This document shows, one piece after another, positions 52,339 to 61,695 of a DNA stretch of 64,000 nucleotides. How positions within the stretch are numbered: the first letter of the stretch is position 1; the number at the start of each line of letters is the position of its first letter. The notes beneath the pieces are model-generated. The model did not search any database, was not told where the DNA came from, and saw only the letters and a program-made list of their open reading frames with translations. The position numbers and the translations under genes are program-made. This DNA comes from Lysobacteraceae bacterium PS02065 (GTDB lineage: Bacteria; Pseudomonadota; Gammaproteobacteria; Xanthomonadales; Rhodanobacteraceae): assembly GCA_029959555.1 (NCBI GenBank), contig JASCPI010000025.1, forward strand, positions 1-64,000. Reading direction: 5' to 3'.

Positions 52339-54375
52339 ATGACCAACCCGCTGCTCGATACCACGGGCCTGCCCCGTTTCTCCGCGATCCGCCCCGAGCA
52401 CGTCGAACCCGCGATCGAGGCGATCCTCGCCGACTACCAGGCCGGCATCGACGCGATGCTGGCCTCGGACGCGCCGCGCACCTACGCGAACGTCGTCGAA
52501 GTCGCCGAACGCCTCGACGAGCGCCTGTCGCAGGCCTGGTCGCCGGTCGGCCACCTGCACGGCGTCATGGATTCCGACGCGCTGCGCAAGGCCTACTCGG
52601 CTGCGCAGGACCGCATCGTCGAGTTCAACACGGCGCTCGGCCAGAACCGCGAGCTGTACGCCGCGGTCAAGGCGGTCTCCGACGGTGCCGGCTTCGCCGC
52701 GCTGCCGCGCGCGGCGCGCACCGTCGTCGAGCACGAGCTGCGTGATTTCGAGCTTTCGGGCGTCGCGCTCGAGGAGCCCGCGCGGTCGCGCTACCGCGAG
52801 ATTTCGAGCGAGCTCGCGCGCCTGTCGACCGAGTTCGAGGAGGCCGTTCTCGACGCCACCGACGCCTGGTCCGAGCACATCACCGATGAAGCCGCACTCG
52901 CCGGCATCCCGGAGTCGGGCCTCGCCGTGCTGCGTGCCTATGCGCAGGAGAAGGAGCTCGATGGCTGGCTCGTCACGCTCAAGCAGCCCAGCGTGCAGGC
53001 GGTGCTGACCTACGCCGACGATCGCGAGCTGCGCGCGCGCCTTTACCGTGCCTACGGCACGCGTGCCTCGGACACGGCCGAGGATCCGTCGCACGACAAC
53101 ACGGCGCGCATCGAGGCGATCATGGCGCTGCGCCACGAGTCGGCGCAGCTGATCGGTTTCGCCGATGCCGCGGCCGAGTCGCTCGCGACGAAGATGGCGC
53201 CGACGCCCGAGAAGGTCATCGCGTTCCTTCGCGATTTCGTCGCCAAGGCACGGCCGATGGCCGAGCGCGACCTCGCCGAGCTGCGCGCCTTCGCGCACGA
53301 CACGCTCGGCCTCGCCGACCTGCAGCCGTGGGACGTGGCCTATGCCTCCGAGAAGCTGCGCGAGAAGACCTACGCGCTCAACGAGGAGGAGCTCAAACCG
53401 TATTTCCCTGTCGACGCGGTCATGGACGGCCTGTTCGCCGTGGTCGAACGCGTGCTCGGCGTGCGCTTCCGCGCACGCACCGACGTCGACCTCTGGCACG
53501 CCGACGCGCGCTACTACGATGTCGTCGACGCGCAGGATGCCGTCATCGCCGGCGCCTACGTCGACCTCTACGCGCGCACCGGCAAGCGTGGCGGTGCGTG
53601 GATGGACGTGTGCCGCACGCGCTACCGCACGCCTGACGGCCTGCAGCTGCCGGTCGCCTACCTGACCTGCAACTTCGCGCCGCCGACCGCGACGACGCCT
53701 TCGCTGCTGACGCACGACGACGTCGTCACACTGTTCCACGAATTCGGCCACGGCCTGCACCACATGCTGACCGAGGTCGAGCACGCCGGCGTGTCGGGCA
53801 TCAGCGGCGTGGAGTGGGACGCGGTCGAGCTGCCGAGCCAGTTCATGGAGAACTTCGCCTGGCAACGCGAGGGCCTCGATCTCATCACCCGCCACTGGCA
53901 GACCGGCGAACGCCTGCCGGATGCGCTGTTCGAGCGCATGCAGGCCGCGCGCAACTTCCAGTCGGGCCTGTTCCTCGTGCGCCAGCTCGAGTTCGGCCTG
54001 TTCGACTTCCGCCTGCACCACGAGTACGACCCGGCGCGTGGCGCGCGCACGCTCGAGATCCTCGAGGACGTGCGCCGCGAGGTCGCGGTCATCGTGCCGC
54101 CGGCGTGGCATCGTTTCCCACACGCGTTCACGCACGTCTTCTCGGGCGGTTACGCGGCCGGCTACTACAGCTACCTGTGGGCCGAGGTGCTGTCGGCCGA
54201 TGCGTTCGAACGCTTCGAGCAGGAAGGCGTATTCGATCGCGACGTCGGCGAATCGTGGCGCGCTTCCGTGCTCGCGGTCGGAGGCTCGCGGCCTGCACTT
54301 GAGTCGTTCGTCGCATTCCGTGGCCGCGAGCCGGAACCCGACGCCCTGCTGCGCAGCTACGGTCTCGCCGCCTGA
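52339..54375 (+). CDS. prlC: oligopeptidase A, M3 family
   Basis: A 678-residue zinc metallopeptidase that degrades short peptides, including cleaved signal peptides. It shows the HEFGHGLHHML catalytic motif (His, Glu, His) with the third ligand Glu downstream in WDAVELPSQFMENFAW. The helical thimet/oligopeptidase fold occupies the rest. Length matches E. coli PrlC (680). ATG 52339 is preferred; an in-frame ATG at 52267 would add 24 poorly conserved residues. It is followed by a strong bidirectional terminator. Confidence 0.95.
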   Translation: MTNPLLDTTGLPRFSAIRPEHVEPAIEAILADYQAGIDAMLASDAPRTYANVVEVAERLDERLSQAWSPVGHLHGVMDSDALRKAYSAAQDRIVEFNTALGQNRELYAAVKAVSDGAGFAALPRAARTVVEHELRDFELSGVALEEPARSRYREISSELARLSTEFEEAVLDATDAWSEHITDEAALAGIPESGLAVLRAYAQEKELDGWLVTLKQPSVQAVLTYADDRELRARLYRAYGTRASDTAEDPSHDNTARIEAIMALRHESAQLIGFADAAAESLATKMAPTPEKVIAFLRDFVAKARPMAERDLAELRAFAHDTLGLADLQPWDVAYASEKLREKTYALNEEELKPYFPVDAVMDGLFAVVERVLGVRFRARTDVDLWHADARYYDVVDAQDAVIAGAYVDLYARTGKRGGAWMDVCRTRYRTPDGLQLPVAYLTCNFAPPTATTPSLLTHDDVVTLFHEFGHGLHHMLTEVEHAGVSGISGVEWDAVELPSQFMENFAWQREGLDLITRHWQTGERLPDALFERMQAARNFQSGLFLVRQLEFGLFDFRLHHEYDPARGARTLEILEDVRREVAVIVPPAWHRFPHAFTHVFSGGYAAGYYSYLWAEVLSADAFERFEQEGVFDRDVGESWRASVLAVGGSRPALESFVAFRGREPEPDALLRSYGLAA

Positions 54376-54387
54376 TCGAAGCCTGCA

Positions 54388-54420
54388 ACGAAAACGCCGC
54401 CCGATGGGCGGCGTTTTCGT
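54388..54420. terminator. bidirectional Rho-independent terminator
   Basis: A perfect 15-bp stem ACGAAAACGCCGCCC with a 3-base loop (GAT) and its reverse complement GGGCGGCGTTTTCGT. The AAAA and TTTT tracts at either end let it serve both prlC (plus) and the ribbon-helix-helix gene (minus). Confidence 0.92.
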
Positions 54421-54438
54421 TCGCGTCCTTGCGAAGGA

Positions 54439-54699
54439 TCAGCGGTGCCGTTCCATCGGCTCCGCGATCCTTTCCAGCCATTCGCGCGTTTCGTCGGTGA
54501 CGAGCTCGGTCGGGCGTGCCTGGTCGAGTTCGCTCCAGGCTGCGCGGGCCCGTTCCCGTATCGCTTCGCGTGCCTCCTCCCTGACGAGGAACTCGCGAAT
54601 CGCTTCGCGCATGAGGTAGTGGGGGGTGCGCTGGCGAGCCTTGGCGAGCGCTCGCAGGCGGTCGTGTTCGAGTGGATCCAGTTTGATCGACGTTGCCAT
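54439..54699 (-). CDS. ribbon-helix-helix antitoxin-like protein, orphan
   Basis: An 86-residue CopG/RelB-like protein. The N-terminal strand and helices read MATSIKLDPLEHDRLRALAK then RTPHYLMREAIREFLVREE, with a longer C-terminal acidic helix (RARAAWSELDQAR). Such proteins are usually antitoxins preceding a ParE/RelE toxin on the same strand. Here the next minus-strand sequence is a terminator and prlC in the other direction, so no partner toxin is adjacent. It may have become a stand-alone regulator. The ATG starts the conserved MATSIKL. Confidence 0.8.
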   Translation of the reverse strand: MATSIKLDPLEHDRLRALAKARQRTPHYLMREAIREFLVREEAREAIRERARAAWSELDQARPTELVTDETREWLERIAEPMERHR

Positions 54700-54803
54700 G
54701 TCTGCTCCGTGCGACAGGGGAAATGCGGTCCGGCGCCGCATCGCTTTCCGGAAGGATGCGCGGCGGACGACCTTCCCTGGTCGTTCGCCTCGCGGGGGAC
54801 GCC

Positions 54804-57185
54804 TTACTTCGGCTGCTGCGCCTGCAGCAGGCCAACCGCGGGGATGCACGTGCCGTCGAAGCCCGAGTTGTGGATCGGATCGAGTGCATCGAGGTTGCGC
54901 AGACGGAACGGGATCGCTGCCTGGCTGGAGTAGCGAAGCTGCGCATTCACCGTGTAGGTGCCGGCGACGCCGTTGCCGGTCGCCTCGACCCATGCGAAGC
55001 CGTCCTCGTCGGTCGTCGTGCGCACGCTCGAACCACTCGTGTTGCCGTCGGTCAGCGTCGCCGTGGCGCCGGTCATCGGTGCCGTGAAGTCGACCTCCAG
55101 GCCCTGCAGCGGGTTGTCGAGCGCGTCCGTCACCTGGACGAGCAGGACACACGAGAACAGGCCACCGAGCGAACCGTTGAGCGTGGTCTCGCCGGCCGGA
55201 TCGGGATCGATCGACGGGTCGAGCATGTTGGTGACGGCGTACTGGCCGACCTGGCCGAGGCCCGGGATGCTCGCGGTGATCACGTACTCGCCGGCGATCC
55301 CGTTGGCGACCGCAAGGGTGGTGGCCGTGCCGTTGACGCCCGTGGTGACCGACGTCGGCGAGAGCGATGCGCTCGGGCCACTCGACGGCGCGGAGAACGT
55401 CACGATCGCACCCGGGACCACGTTGCCGAAGGCATCGAGGACGCGCAGGCCGAGCGGCGCGGCGAACGGCTGGCCGGCGATCGGCGTCTGGCCCGAACCG
55501 CTCGAGCCGTCGATGCCCGCGGCGGGGCCCGCCGTGTTGGTCAACGGGAACGTGATCGGCGTGGCGACGCCGGCGATCGACACCGTGACGGTGTAGGTGC
55601 CGGCGACCGTGTTCGCCGTGGCATTGGTCGTGATCTGGCCGGTCGGACTGCTCGTGACCGTGGCCGGGTTGAACGAGGCGCTCGCACCGGTCGACGGCGC
55701 GGAGAACGTCACCTGCACGCCCGGAACCGCGTTGCCGAAGGCATCCTGCACGATGAAGCCGATCGGACCCGAGAAGGGCTGGCCCGCGATCGCGCTCTGG
55801 TTGCCACCGCCGATCGGACCCGCACCTGCGGCCGCACCGGGGCTGTTGGTCAGCGGGAACGTGATCGGCGTGGCGACGCCTGCGATCGAGACCGTGACGT
55901 TGTACGTGCCGGCGACCGTGTTGGCCGTGGCCGTGGTGGAGACGAGGCCGGAGGCATTGCTCGTGACCGTGGCCGGGCTGAAGCTCGCGCTCGCACCGGT
56001 CGACGGACCGGCGAACGTCACCTGCACGCCGGGAACCGCGTTGCCGAACGCGTCCTGGATCGCGAAGCTGACCGGACCCGAGAACGGCTGGCCCGCGATG
56101 GCGCTCTGGTTGCCGCCGCCGATCGGACCCGTACCTGCGGCCGGACCCGGCGCGTTGACCATGTTGAACACGAGCGGGGTCGACGCACCCGCGATGGTGG
56201 CGGTGATCTGGTACGAGCCCGCGATCGTGTTGGCCGTGGTCGTGACCGACGCCACGCCGTTCGCGTTGGTCGTGGCCGGATTCGGCGAGACCGTCGCGCT
56301 GGCACCGCTCGACGGCGTCGTGAACGTCACCGTGCGACCGAGGATCGGGTCGCCGAGGGCGTCGAGCACGGTGATGCCGATCGCCGGCGTGATCGGCTGG
56401 CCGACGCTGCCCGTGTACGGGCCGGGCGAGGCCGGAACGATCGAGGCCGGGACCTGGTTGACGAGGTGCGTGGTCAGCGTGACGTTATCGAAGGCGACCG
56501 TGCCGAGCAGCTGGGCCGTGAGCAGACCGTTCGGCTCCGCGAACAGGTGCGTGTGGATCGTGCCGCTGACGCTCGCGCCGGTCGTGTACTCGACGGTGAC
56601 GCGGTAGGTCGTGCCGTTGAGGAGGTTGATCACCGCGCCCGGCTGGTTGCTCGAGGCGACACGTGACGGATCGGTCGGACCGGTCGACAGCGCGACACCG
56701 GCATTGCCCGACGTCAGCACGGCGAGGTTGAGCGCTGCGCCGGCGTTGACGTCCGCGCTCAGCACATAGCGGCGGTTGGCCTCCCATGCGATGCCGGTGT
56801 CCTGGTGGAGATGGGCGGTGTTGTTGACGATGCCGAGCACGTTCAGGCCGAGCAGGCCGCCGACCTCGACATGCCCGCCACCGACCGTGATCGTGGGCGG
56901 TGCGAGCAGGCTGGCGACGCCTTCATAGGTCGCATGCCAGGGCCCGCCGCCGATGAGGGCGGTACCGGTACCACCGACCAGGCCGCCACCCACGGCGCCG
57001 TGGTTGCCTGCATGTGAGAAATCACCGTTGGGAACGGTCAGCGGCGCGGCGTGCGCGACGGCGCCGAACAGGAAGGCGCCGGCGACGCAGGCCAGCGCGC
57101 GGGAAAAACCTCGTCGCCTGGAGCGTCCGGCCGCGATGCCCGAGGGGCGTGCCTGGCGGGGTGCCTCGATCGTGTGCGCTTCCAT
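54804..57185 (-). CDS. exported protein with tandem bacterial Ig-like (Big_1-type) domains
   Basis: A 793-residue protein. The N-terminus (RRRGFSRALACVAGAFLFGAVAHA) is a signal peptide after a basic stretch. An N-terminal beta domain of about 220 residues with PNGDFSHAGNHG comes first. About five Ig-like domains of roughly 90-100 residues follow; the middle ones repeat GGGNQSAIAGQPFSGP, then IQDAFGNAVPGVQVTF with almost no change. Many Ala, Gly, Val and Thr residues and few Cys are typical of adhesin-like surface proteins. The C-terminus ends IHNSGFDGTCIPAVGLLQAQ. ATG 57185 is the start before the signal peptide. It may be exported by a type II route. Confidence 0.85.
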   Translation of the reverse strand: MEAHTIEAPRQARPSGIAAGRSRRRGFSRALACVAGAFLFGAVAHAAPLTVPNGDFSHAGNHGAVGGGLVGGTGTALIGGGPWHATYEGVASLLAPPTITVGGGHVEVGGLLGLNVLGIVNNTAHLHQDTGIAWEANRRYVLSADVNAGAALNLAVLTSGNAGVALSTGPTDPSRVASSNQPGAVINLLNGTTYRVTVEYTTGASVSGTIHTHLFAEPNGLLTAQLLGTVAFDNVTLTTHLVNQVPASIVPASPGPYTGSVGQPITPAIGITVLDALGDPILGRTVTFTTPSSGASATVSPNPATTNANGVASVTTTANTIAGSYQITATIAGASTPLVFNMVNAPGPAAGTGPIGGGNQSAIAGQPFSGPVSFAIQDAFGNAVPGVQVTFAGPSTGASASFSPATVTSNASGLVSTTATANTVAGTYNVTVSIAGVATPITFPLTNSPGAAAGAGPIGGGNQSAIAGQPFSGPIGFIVQDAFGNAVPGVQVTFSAPSTGASASFNPATVTSSPTGQITTNATANTVAGTYTVTVSIAGVATPITFPLTNTAGPAAGIDGSSGSGQTPIAGQPFAAPLGLRVLDAFGNVVPGAIVTFSAPSSGPSASLSPTSVTTGVNGTATTLAVANGIAGEYVITASIPGLGQVGQYAVTNMLDPSIDPDPAGETTLNGSLGGLFSCVLLVQVTDALDNPLQGLEVDFTAPMTGATATLTDGNTSGSSVRTTTDEDGFAWVEATGNGVAGTYTVNAQLRYSSQAAIPFRLRNLDALDPIHNSGFDGTCIPAVGLLQAQQPK

Positions 57186-57650
57186 AACCCATTCCTTCTT
57201 GCGATGGCCGCTCCGCTTGGCCGGGGCCCTGGAGCGACCCTGTTGCATGCCCTCTGCTGCGGCGTCCCGATGGACCCCCGCGGCCGGCGAAGACCCCTTC
57301 GCCCGTGACATGCGCCCCGACGCCCTCCGGAATGCCCGTGGCGTGCCAGAACGTCGCATGACGAATGGACTTATTACTTTTGTATACCGTTTGTGCGTGG
57401 GCCATCACACCTGCAGACCCTTTGTTATCCGCTGATAAACAATCCCGAAGGCGTTCTGTGACGCAATGCGGCATCGGTGATACCCGCCCGACCCGTGGTT
57501 CTGCACCGTGTCTGCAACATTGTGTCCTGATCTGACACTGTGCACATGTATACATGTCACGGAATGCCACGGGCGGGGAAAGTGGGCGTTCAGATGGCGT
57601 CCCGACCCTGCTGGAGGCACACTCGGCATTCATCCTGGAAACCGACGCCG
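57186..57650. promoter_or_regulatory. intergenic region with AT-rich tract and palindrome
   Basis: A 465-bp gap between divergent genes. 57361-57440 is markedly more AT-rich than its surroundings and probably holds the promoter of the Ig-repeat gene (TATACA on the minus strand at 57381-57386, without a convincing -35). ACATGTATACATGT at 57544-57557 is a perfect 14-bp palindrome about 95 bp before the GNAT gene and may be an operator. I see no gene here. Confidence 0.5.
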
Positions 57651-58202
57651 ATGCCCGAGACTTTCGCCGCCACGCCCTCCGGCGCCCGCCGGGTCGTCGC
57701 CCGAACGCCGCGTCTCGCGCTGCGCGAGATGGATGAGGGCGATGCCGGACGCCTGCTCGTGCTGCTCAACGACGCCGACTTCCTGCGCCACATCGGCGAC
57801 CGGGGCGTACGCTCGCCGGACGACGCGCTCGCCTACCTCGCGGCCGGCCCCGTCGCCAGCTATGCCGCGAACGGTTTCGGCCTGTGGGCCGTCGAGCGCC
57901 TCGAGGATGGCGCCTGGCTCGGCATCTGCGGCCTGATCCGGCGCGACATCCTGCCAGACGTCGACCTCGGCTACGCGCTGATGCCGGCCTACCGCGGCAG
58001 GGGCTACGCACACGAGGCCGCAGCCGCGGCGTTCGCGCATGCCCGCGATGTCGTCGGCCTGAATCGCCTGCTGGCGATCGTCTCGCCCGACAACGGGCCC
58101 TCGCGGCGCCTGCTCGAGAAACTCGGCTTCAGCTTCGAGCGCCTCGTCCGACTCCAGCCCGGCGCGGACGACACCGCGCTCTACGGCTGGTCGAGGACCT
58201 GA
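57651..58202 (+). CDS. GNAT-family N-acetyltransferase
   Basis: A 183-residue protein of the RimJ/RimL-like GNAT subgroup. Its opening RVVARTPRLALREMDEGDAGRLL is followed by GICGLIRRDILPDVDLGYALMPAYRGRGYAHEAAAAA (strand 4 and acetyl-CoA pyrophosphate loop, quoted in outline) and ENK-type end NGPSRRLLEKLGFSFERLV. It transfers acetyl groups from acetyl-CoA to a protein N-terminus or small molecule; the target is unknown. ATG 57651 begins just before the conserved core. Confidence 0.88.
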   Translation: MPETFAATPSGARRVVARTPRLALREMDEGDAGRLLVLLNDADFLRHIGDRGVRSPDDALAYLAAGPVASYAANGFGLWAVERLEDGAWLGICGLIRRDILPDVDLGYALMPAYRGRGYAHEAAAAAFAHARDVVGLNRLLAIVSPDNGPSRRLLEKLGFSFERLVRLQPGADDTALYGWSRT

Positions 58203-58283
58203 CCTCGCGTTCGCGCGGCCTGCGGTGGACATGCCGGGACCTGCACCGCAGACTTCCGCTCCTGAACCGCAGGAGCGTCGCGC

Positions 58284-59051
58284 GTGCCAATCGGCCTGGG
58301 CCTTCATTTCATCATCGCGATCTTTTTCGCCGTGCACGCCGTGCGCAACGGCCAGGAACGCTACTGGCTGTTCATCCTGTTCATGTTTCCGATCCTCGGC
58401 AGCCTCGTCTATGCCTTCGCGATCTGGCTGCCCGAGGCGCGCCGCAGCCGCGGTGGCCAGCGCCTCGCGCGCAGCGTGCGTGCGAAGCTCGATCCTGGTC
58501 GTGAACTGCGCGAGGCCGAGCAGGCGTTCGGCTACACGGCGACGATCGACAACCGCCTGCGCCTGGCCTCGGCGCTCGTCGAGGCCGGCCGCCATGGCGA
58601 GGCGGTGCGCCACTACCGCGAGGCCTTGACGGGGGTGCACGCCGACGATCCGCACCTGCACGTCGGGCTCGCCCGTGCGTTGTTCGCCGACGGCCAGGCC
58701 GCACAGGCGCGCGACGTGCTCGACACCCTGATCGCACGCCACCCCGATTTCCGTTCGCCCGAGGGACATCTTCTCTATGCACGCGCGACCGCAGCCAGCG
58801 GTGACCGTGCACGGGCACGCGAGGAATTCGACGTGCTGGTCGGCTATTTCCCGGGCCTCGAGGCGCGGACGCACTACGCCGAGGCCCTCGCCGGCTGGGG
58901 CGAGCGCGACGCCGCGCGGCGGGTTGCCGACGAGGCGATGCAGCACGCCCGCCAGCTGCCGGCCTACGCGCGCCGTGCGAACGCGGAGTGGCTGGCGCGC
59001 CTGCGCAAGCTCGACGACGCCCCGGTCGCCGGCACGGCGACCACGGAGTAG
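58284..59051 (+). CDS. membrane-anchored TPR protein
   Basis: A 255-residue protein. Two N-terminal hydrophobic helices (LGLHFIIAIFFAVHAV and WLFILFMFPILGSLVYAFAI) anchor it. The rest is tetratricopeptide repeats, for example NRLRLASALVEAGRHGEAVRHYREAL and ALARALFADGQAAQARDVL-like units. The start is GTG behind AGGAG. It ends 2 bases before the gspA start, so it is probably an accessory of the GspA/GspB pair. TPR proteins often act as assembly scaffolds. I do not recognise a specific family. Confidence 0.8.
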   Translation: MPIGLGLHFIIAIFFAVHAVRNGQERYWLFILFMFPILGSLVYAFAIWLPEARRSRGGQRLARSVRAKLDPGRELREAEQAFGYTATIDNRLRLASALVEAGRHGEAVRHYREALTGVHADDPHLHVGLARALFADGQAAQARDVLDTLIARHPDFRSPEGHLLYARATAASGDRARAREEFDVLVGYFPGLEARTHYAEALAGWGERDAARRVADEAMQHARQLPAYARRANAEWLARLRKLDDAPVAGTATTE

Positions 59052-59053
59052 CC

Positions 59054-60652
59054 ATGTACTTGGAGTACTACGGGCTGCGCGAGGCGCCGTTCTCGATCAC
59101 GCCCGACCCACGCTACGTATTCCTCTCCGAGCGCCATCGCGACGCGCTCGCGCACCTTCTCTACGGTGTCGGCAAGGGCGGCAGCGGCGGCTTCGTGCAG
59201 CTCACGGGCGAGGTCGGCACCGGCAAGACCACGCTGAGCCGCCTGCTGCTCGAGCAGCTGCCCGAGAACACGCGTGTCGCGCTGCTGCTCAATCCCCGCC
59301 TGTCGCCGGTCGAGATGATCGAAGCGACCTGCGAGGAGCTCAAGCTCGACATCGAGGGCCGCCGCGGCAGCCTCAAGGGCCTGACCGACGCGCTCAACAC
59401 CTACCTGCTCGACGCCTACGCCCAGGGCCTGCGCGTCGTGCTCATCGTCGACGAGGCGCAGAACCTCTCGATGGACGCGCTCGAGCAGATCCGCCTGCTG
59501 ACCAACCTCGAGACACCGACGCAGAAACTGCTGCAGATCATCCTGCTCGGCCAGCCCGAACTGCGCGACATGCTCATGCGCCCGGAACTGCGCCAGCTCG
59601 CGCAGCGCATCACCGCGCGCTACCACCTGACGCCGCTCGACGCCGCCGAGACCGAGGCCTACGTCAAGCACCGCATGGCCGTGGCCGGCAATGCACGCCA
59701 GCCGTTCACGCGGCTCGGCCTGCGTGCGCTCTACCAGCGCTCGGGCGGCATTCCCCGCCTGATCAACGTGATCGCCGACCGTGCGCTCATGGCCGGCTAC
59801 GCACGTGAACAGCAGAGCATCGGCGAACGCCTCGTCGATCGTTCCGCCGACGAGACCCTGCCCGGCCACGCGCGTTACTGGATGCGTCGCTATCTGCGCT
59901 GGGCCATCGCCGCGGTGCTCGTCGCCGCACTCGGCGCCGGCGCCTGGCGTTACCTGAATCCCGTGGCGCCGGCGCCGTTGCCCGAACCAGCCCCTGTCGT
60001 GGAGGCCGAGCCGGTCGCCGATGTCTCGATGACCGCCCTGCAGGCACGCCTCGCCCAGCAGGGCGACACCGACCTCTACGCGACGACCCAGCTGCTCGCG
60101 CGCTGGCAAGTCGGCTCGCAGGAAACCTCGGTGCGGGATGCCACCCGCTGTGCCGCGACGCTCGCACCGGGCCTCAACTGCCTGCGCGGGCGCGCGACGC
60201 TCGAGCAGGCGCTGCGCTTCGATCGCCCGCTCGTGCTCGTGCTGCAGTCGGGTGAGCGGCGTGCGCACGCCTTGCTGCTGGGCGCCGGGCGACGCCATGT
60301 ACGCCTCGAGATCGCGGGCGAAGCGCTGGACCTGCCGCGCGCGTCCCTTCCGGCGGTGTGGTCGGGCGACTTCATGGCCATCTGGCGCGTGCCGGCCGGC
60401 GTGCCGGCGACGATGAAACGTGGTGACGCGGGTCCCGGCATCGCCTGGGCCAAGGATCGCCTGCACGCACTCGACAAGGGTGCGGCGAGCGAGGCCGGCC
60501 CGGCGTTCTTCGACGCCGACCTCGAGGAACGCGTGCGCAAGCTGCAGCTCGCCTACGGCATCCGCGCCGACGGCATCATCGGTCCCGAGACCCTGTTCGC
60601 CCTGTCCGCACTCGATCCGACCGGCCCGCGCCTGGCCCGCACGATCGACTGA
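59054..60652 (+). CDS. gspA: GspA/ExeA-type secretion AAA ATPase with peptidoglycan-binding domain
   Basis: A 532-residue inner-membrane ATPase of the general secretion system accessory pair. An AAA+ domain (1-265) has Walker A GEVGTGKTT at 52-60 and Walker B VVLIVDEAQ. A transmembrane helix (about 283-303) is followed by a periplasmic Pro/Ala linker and a C-terminal peptidoglycan-binding helix bundle (PG_binding_1 type, VRKLQLAYGIRADGIIGPETLFAL, in outline). GspA with GspB inserts the T2SS secretin through peptidoglycan. ATG 59054 begins the conserved MYLEYYGLREAPF. Confidence 0.93.
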   Translation: MYLEYYGLREAPFSITPDPRYVFLSERHRDALAHLLYGVGKGGSGGFVQLTGEVGTGKTTLSRLLLEQLPENTRVALLLNPRLSPVEMIEATCEELKLDIEGRRGSLKGLTDALNTYLLDAYAQGLRVVLIVDEAQNLSMDALEQIRLLTNLETPTQKLLQIILLGQPELRDMLMRPELRQLAQRITARYHLTPLDAAETEAYVKHRMAVAGNARQPFTRLGLRALYQRSGGIPRLINVIADRALMAGYAREQQSIGERLVDRSADETLPGHARYWMRRYLRWAIAAVLVAALGAGAWRYLNPVAPAPLPEPAPVVEAEPVADVSMTALQARLAQQGDTDLYATTQLLARWQVGSQETSVRDATRCAATLAPGLNCLRGRATLEQALRFDRPLVLVLQSGERRAHALLLGAGRRHVRLEIAGEALDLPRASLPAVWSGDFMAIWRVPAGVPATMKRGDAGPGIAWAKDRLHALDKGAASEAGPAFFDADLEERVRKLQLAYGIRADGIIGPETLFALSALDPTGPRLARTID

Positions 60653-60773
60653 CCGCCACGCGCGGGACAACCCCGGCAGCGCGCGATGCCGGGGTCGCGC
60701 TAAGCTGCGCCGCTGGCCGCCTCCAAGGGCGACGCGGCGAACGAATCCCTGACTCCAGAGTCCAAGCCTTTCC

Positions 60774-61688
60774 ATGTCGTTGATCCTCGAAGCCCTCAAG
60801 AAGTCCGAACGCGAGCGCCGCCTCGGCGAAGCGCCGTCGCTGGGTTCGCCGGTCATGGCCGTGCGCAGGCGCCGCAGCAAACTGCCGCTGCTCGTCGGGC
60901 TCATCGCCATCGCGCTCGTGGCGGGCTGGTGGCTGCGCCAGGCGCGTGACGACGCCGGTTCCGACGATGTCGCGGCGAACGCTCCGGCCGCAGGCCCTGA
61001 CGCCGCCGCCCTAGACTCGCCGGCCGTTGCCCAACGCGCCGACGCCCCGCTCGTCACCGCGACGCCGCCACCGGCGCAGGATGCCGCGGTCCCGAACGGC
61101 GCCGCGACGCGCCTGCCGCAGAACAAGGTGCCGCCCGATGCCACCGCGGGACTCGCGCCCGACCTGCGCGAGAAGGTGCGCTCGGGCGAACTCGTGGTCG
61201 CCAATCCGCAGCTGCTCAAGCCCGGCCAGCCGGCCGTGATCAAGGAGTCCGAGGCCTTGACGCCAGGCCCCGCGACGCCTCCGCCGCAGCCCGTCGCGCA
61301 AGCCCCGGCTTCGGGACCCGCCGCAGCGCCGCCGGAGCAGAAGGCGGCCGTGCCGACCCTCGATGCACGCGCGCCGGCCGACAAGCTCGCCACCGTGCCG
61401 GCGCCATCCGCGTCCGCGCCGGCACCCGACGCTGCGCCGGCACCTCAAGGTCCGGCGACGCCGCTGATCTGGGAGCTGCCGTACGCGCAGCGCCGCGACA
61501 TTCCCGAGCTCAAGGTCACGATGCACGTCTACGCCGCCGAACCCGCGCAGCGCTTCGCCATCATCAACGGCGAGCGCCACGTCGAGGGCGACGACGTCGG
61601 CAGCCTCAAGCTCGGCGAGATCCGCGCCGACGGCATCGTGTTCGTCAACAACGGCCAGCGCTTCCTGCTCCCGCGCGGCGGCCGCTGA
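60774..61688 (+). CDS. gspB: GspB/ExeB-type secretion protein
   Basis: A 304-residue bitopic inner-membrane protein and GspA partner. The cytoplasmic start MSLILEALKKSERERRLGE is the family hallmark. A transmembrane helix (LPLLVGLIAIALVAGWWL) leads to a long periplasmic Pro/Ala-rich spacer and a C-terminal GspB domain (about 235-304: LPYAQRRDIPELKVTMHVYA, then FAIINGERHVEGD and GQRFLLPR). It lies 121 bp behind gspA. Other gsp genes are not in the window. Confidence 0.92.
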   Translation: MSLILEALKKSERERRLGEAPSLGSPVMAVRRRRSKLPLLVGLIAIALVAGWWLRQARDDAGSDDVAANAPAAGPDAAALDSPAVAQRADAPLVTATPPPAQDAAVPNGAATRLPQNKVPPDATAGLAPDLREKVRSGELVVANPQLLKPGQPAVIKESEALTPGPATPPPQPVAQAPASGPAAAPPEQKAAVPTLDARAPADKLATVPAPSASAPAPDAAPAPQGPATPLIWELPYAQRRDIPELKVTMHVYAAEPAQRFAIINGERHVEGDDVGSLKLGEIRADGIVFVNNGQRFLLPRGGR

Positions 61689-61695
61689 GCCGCGC

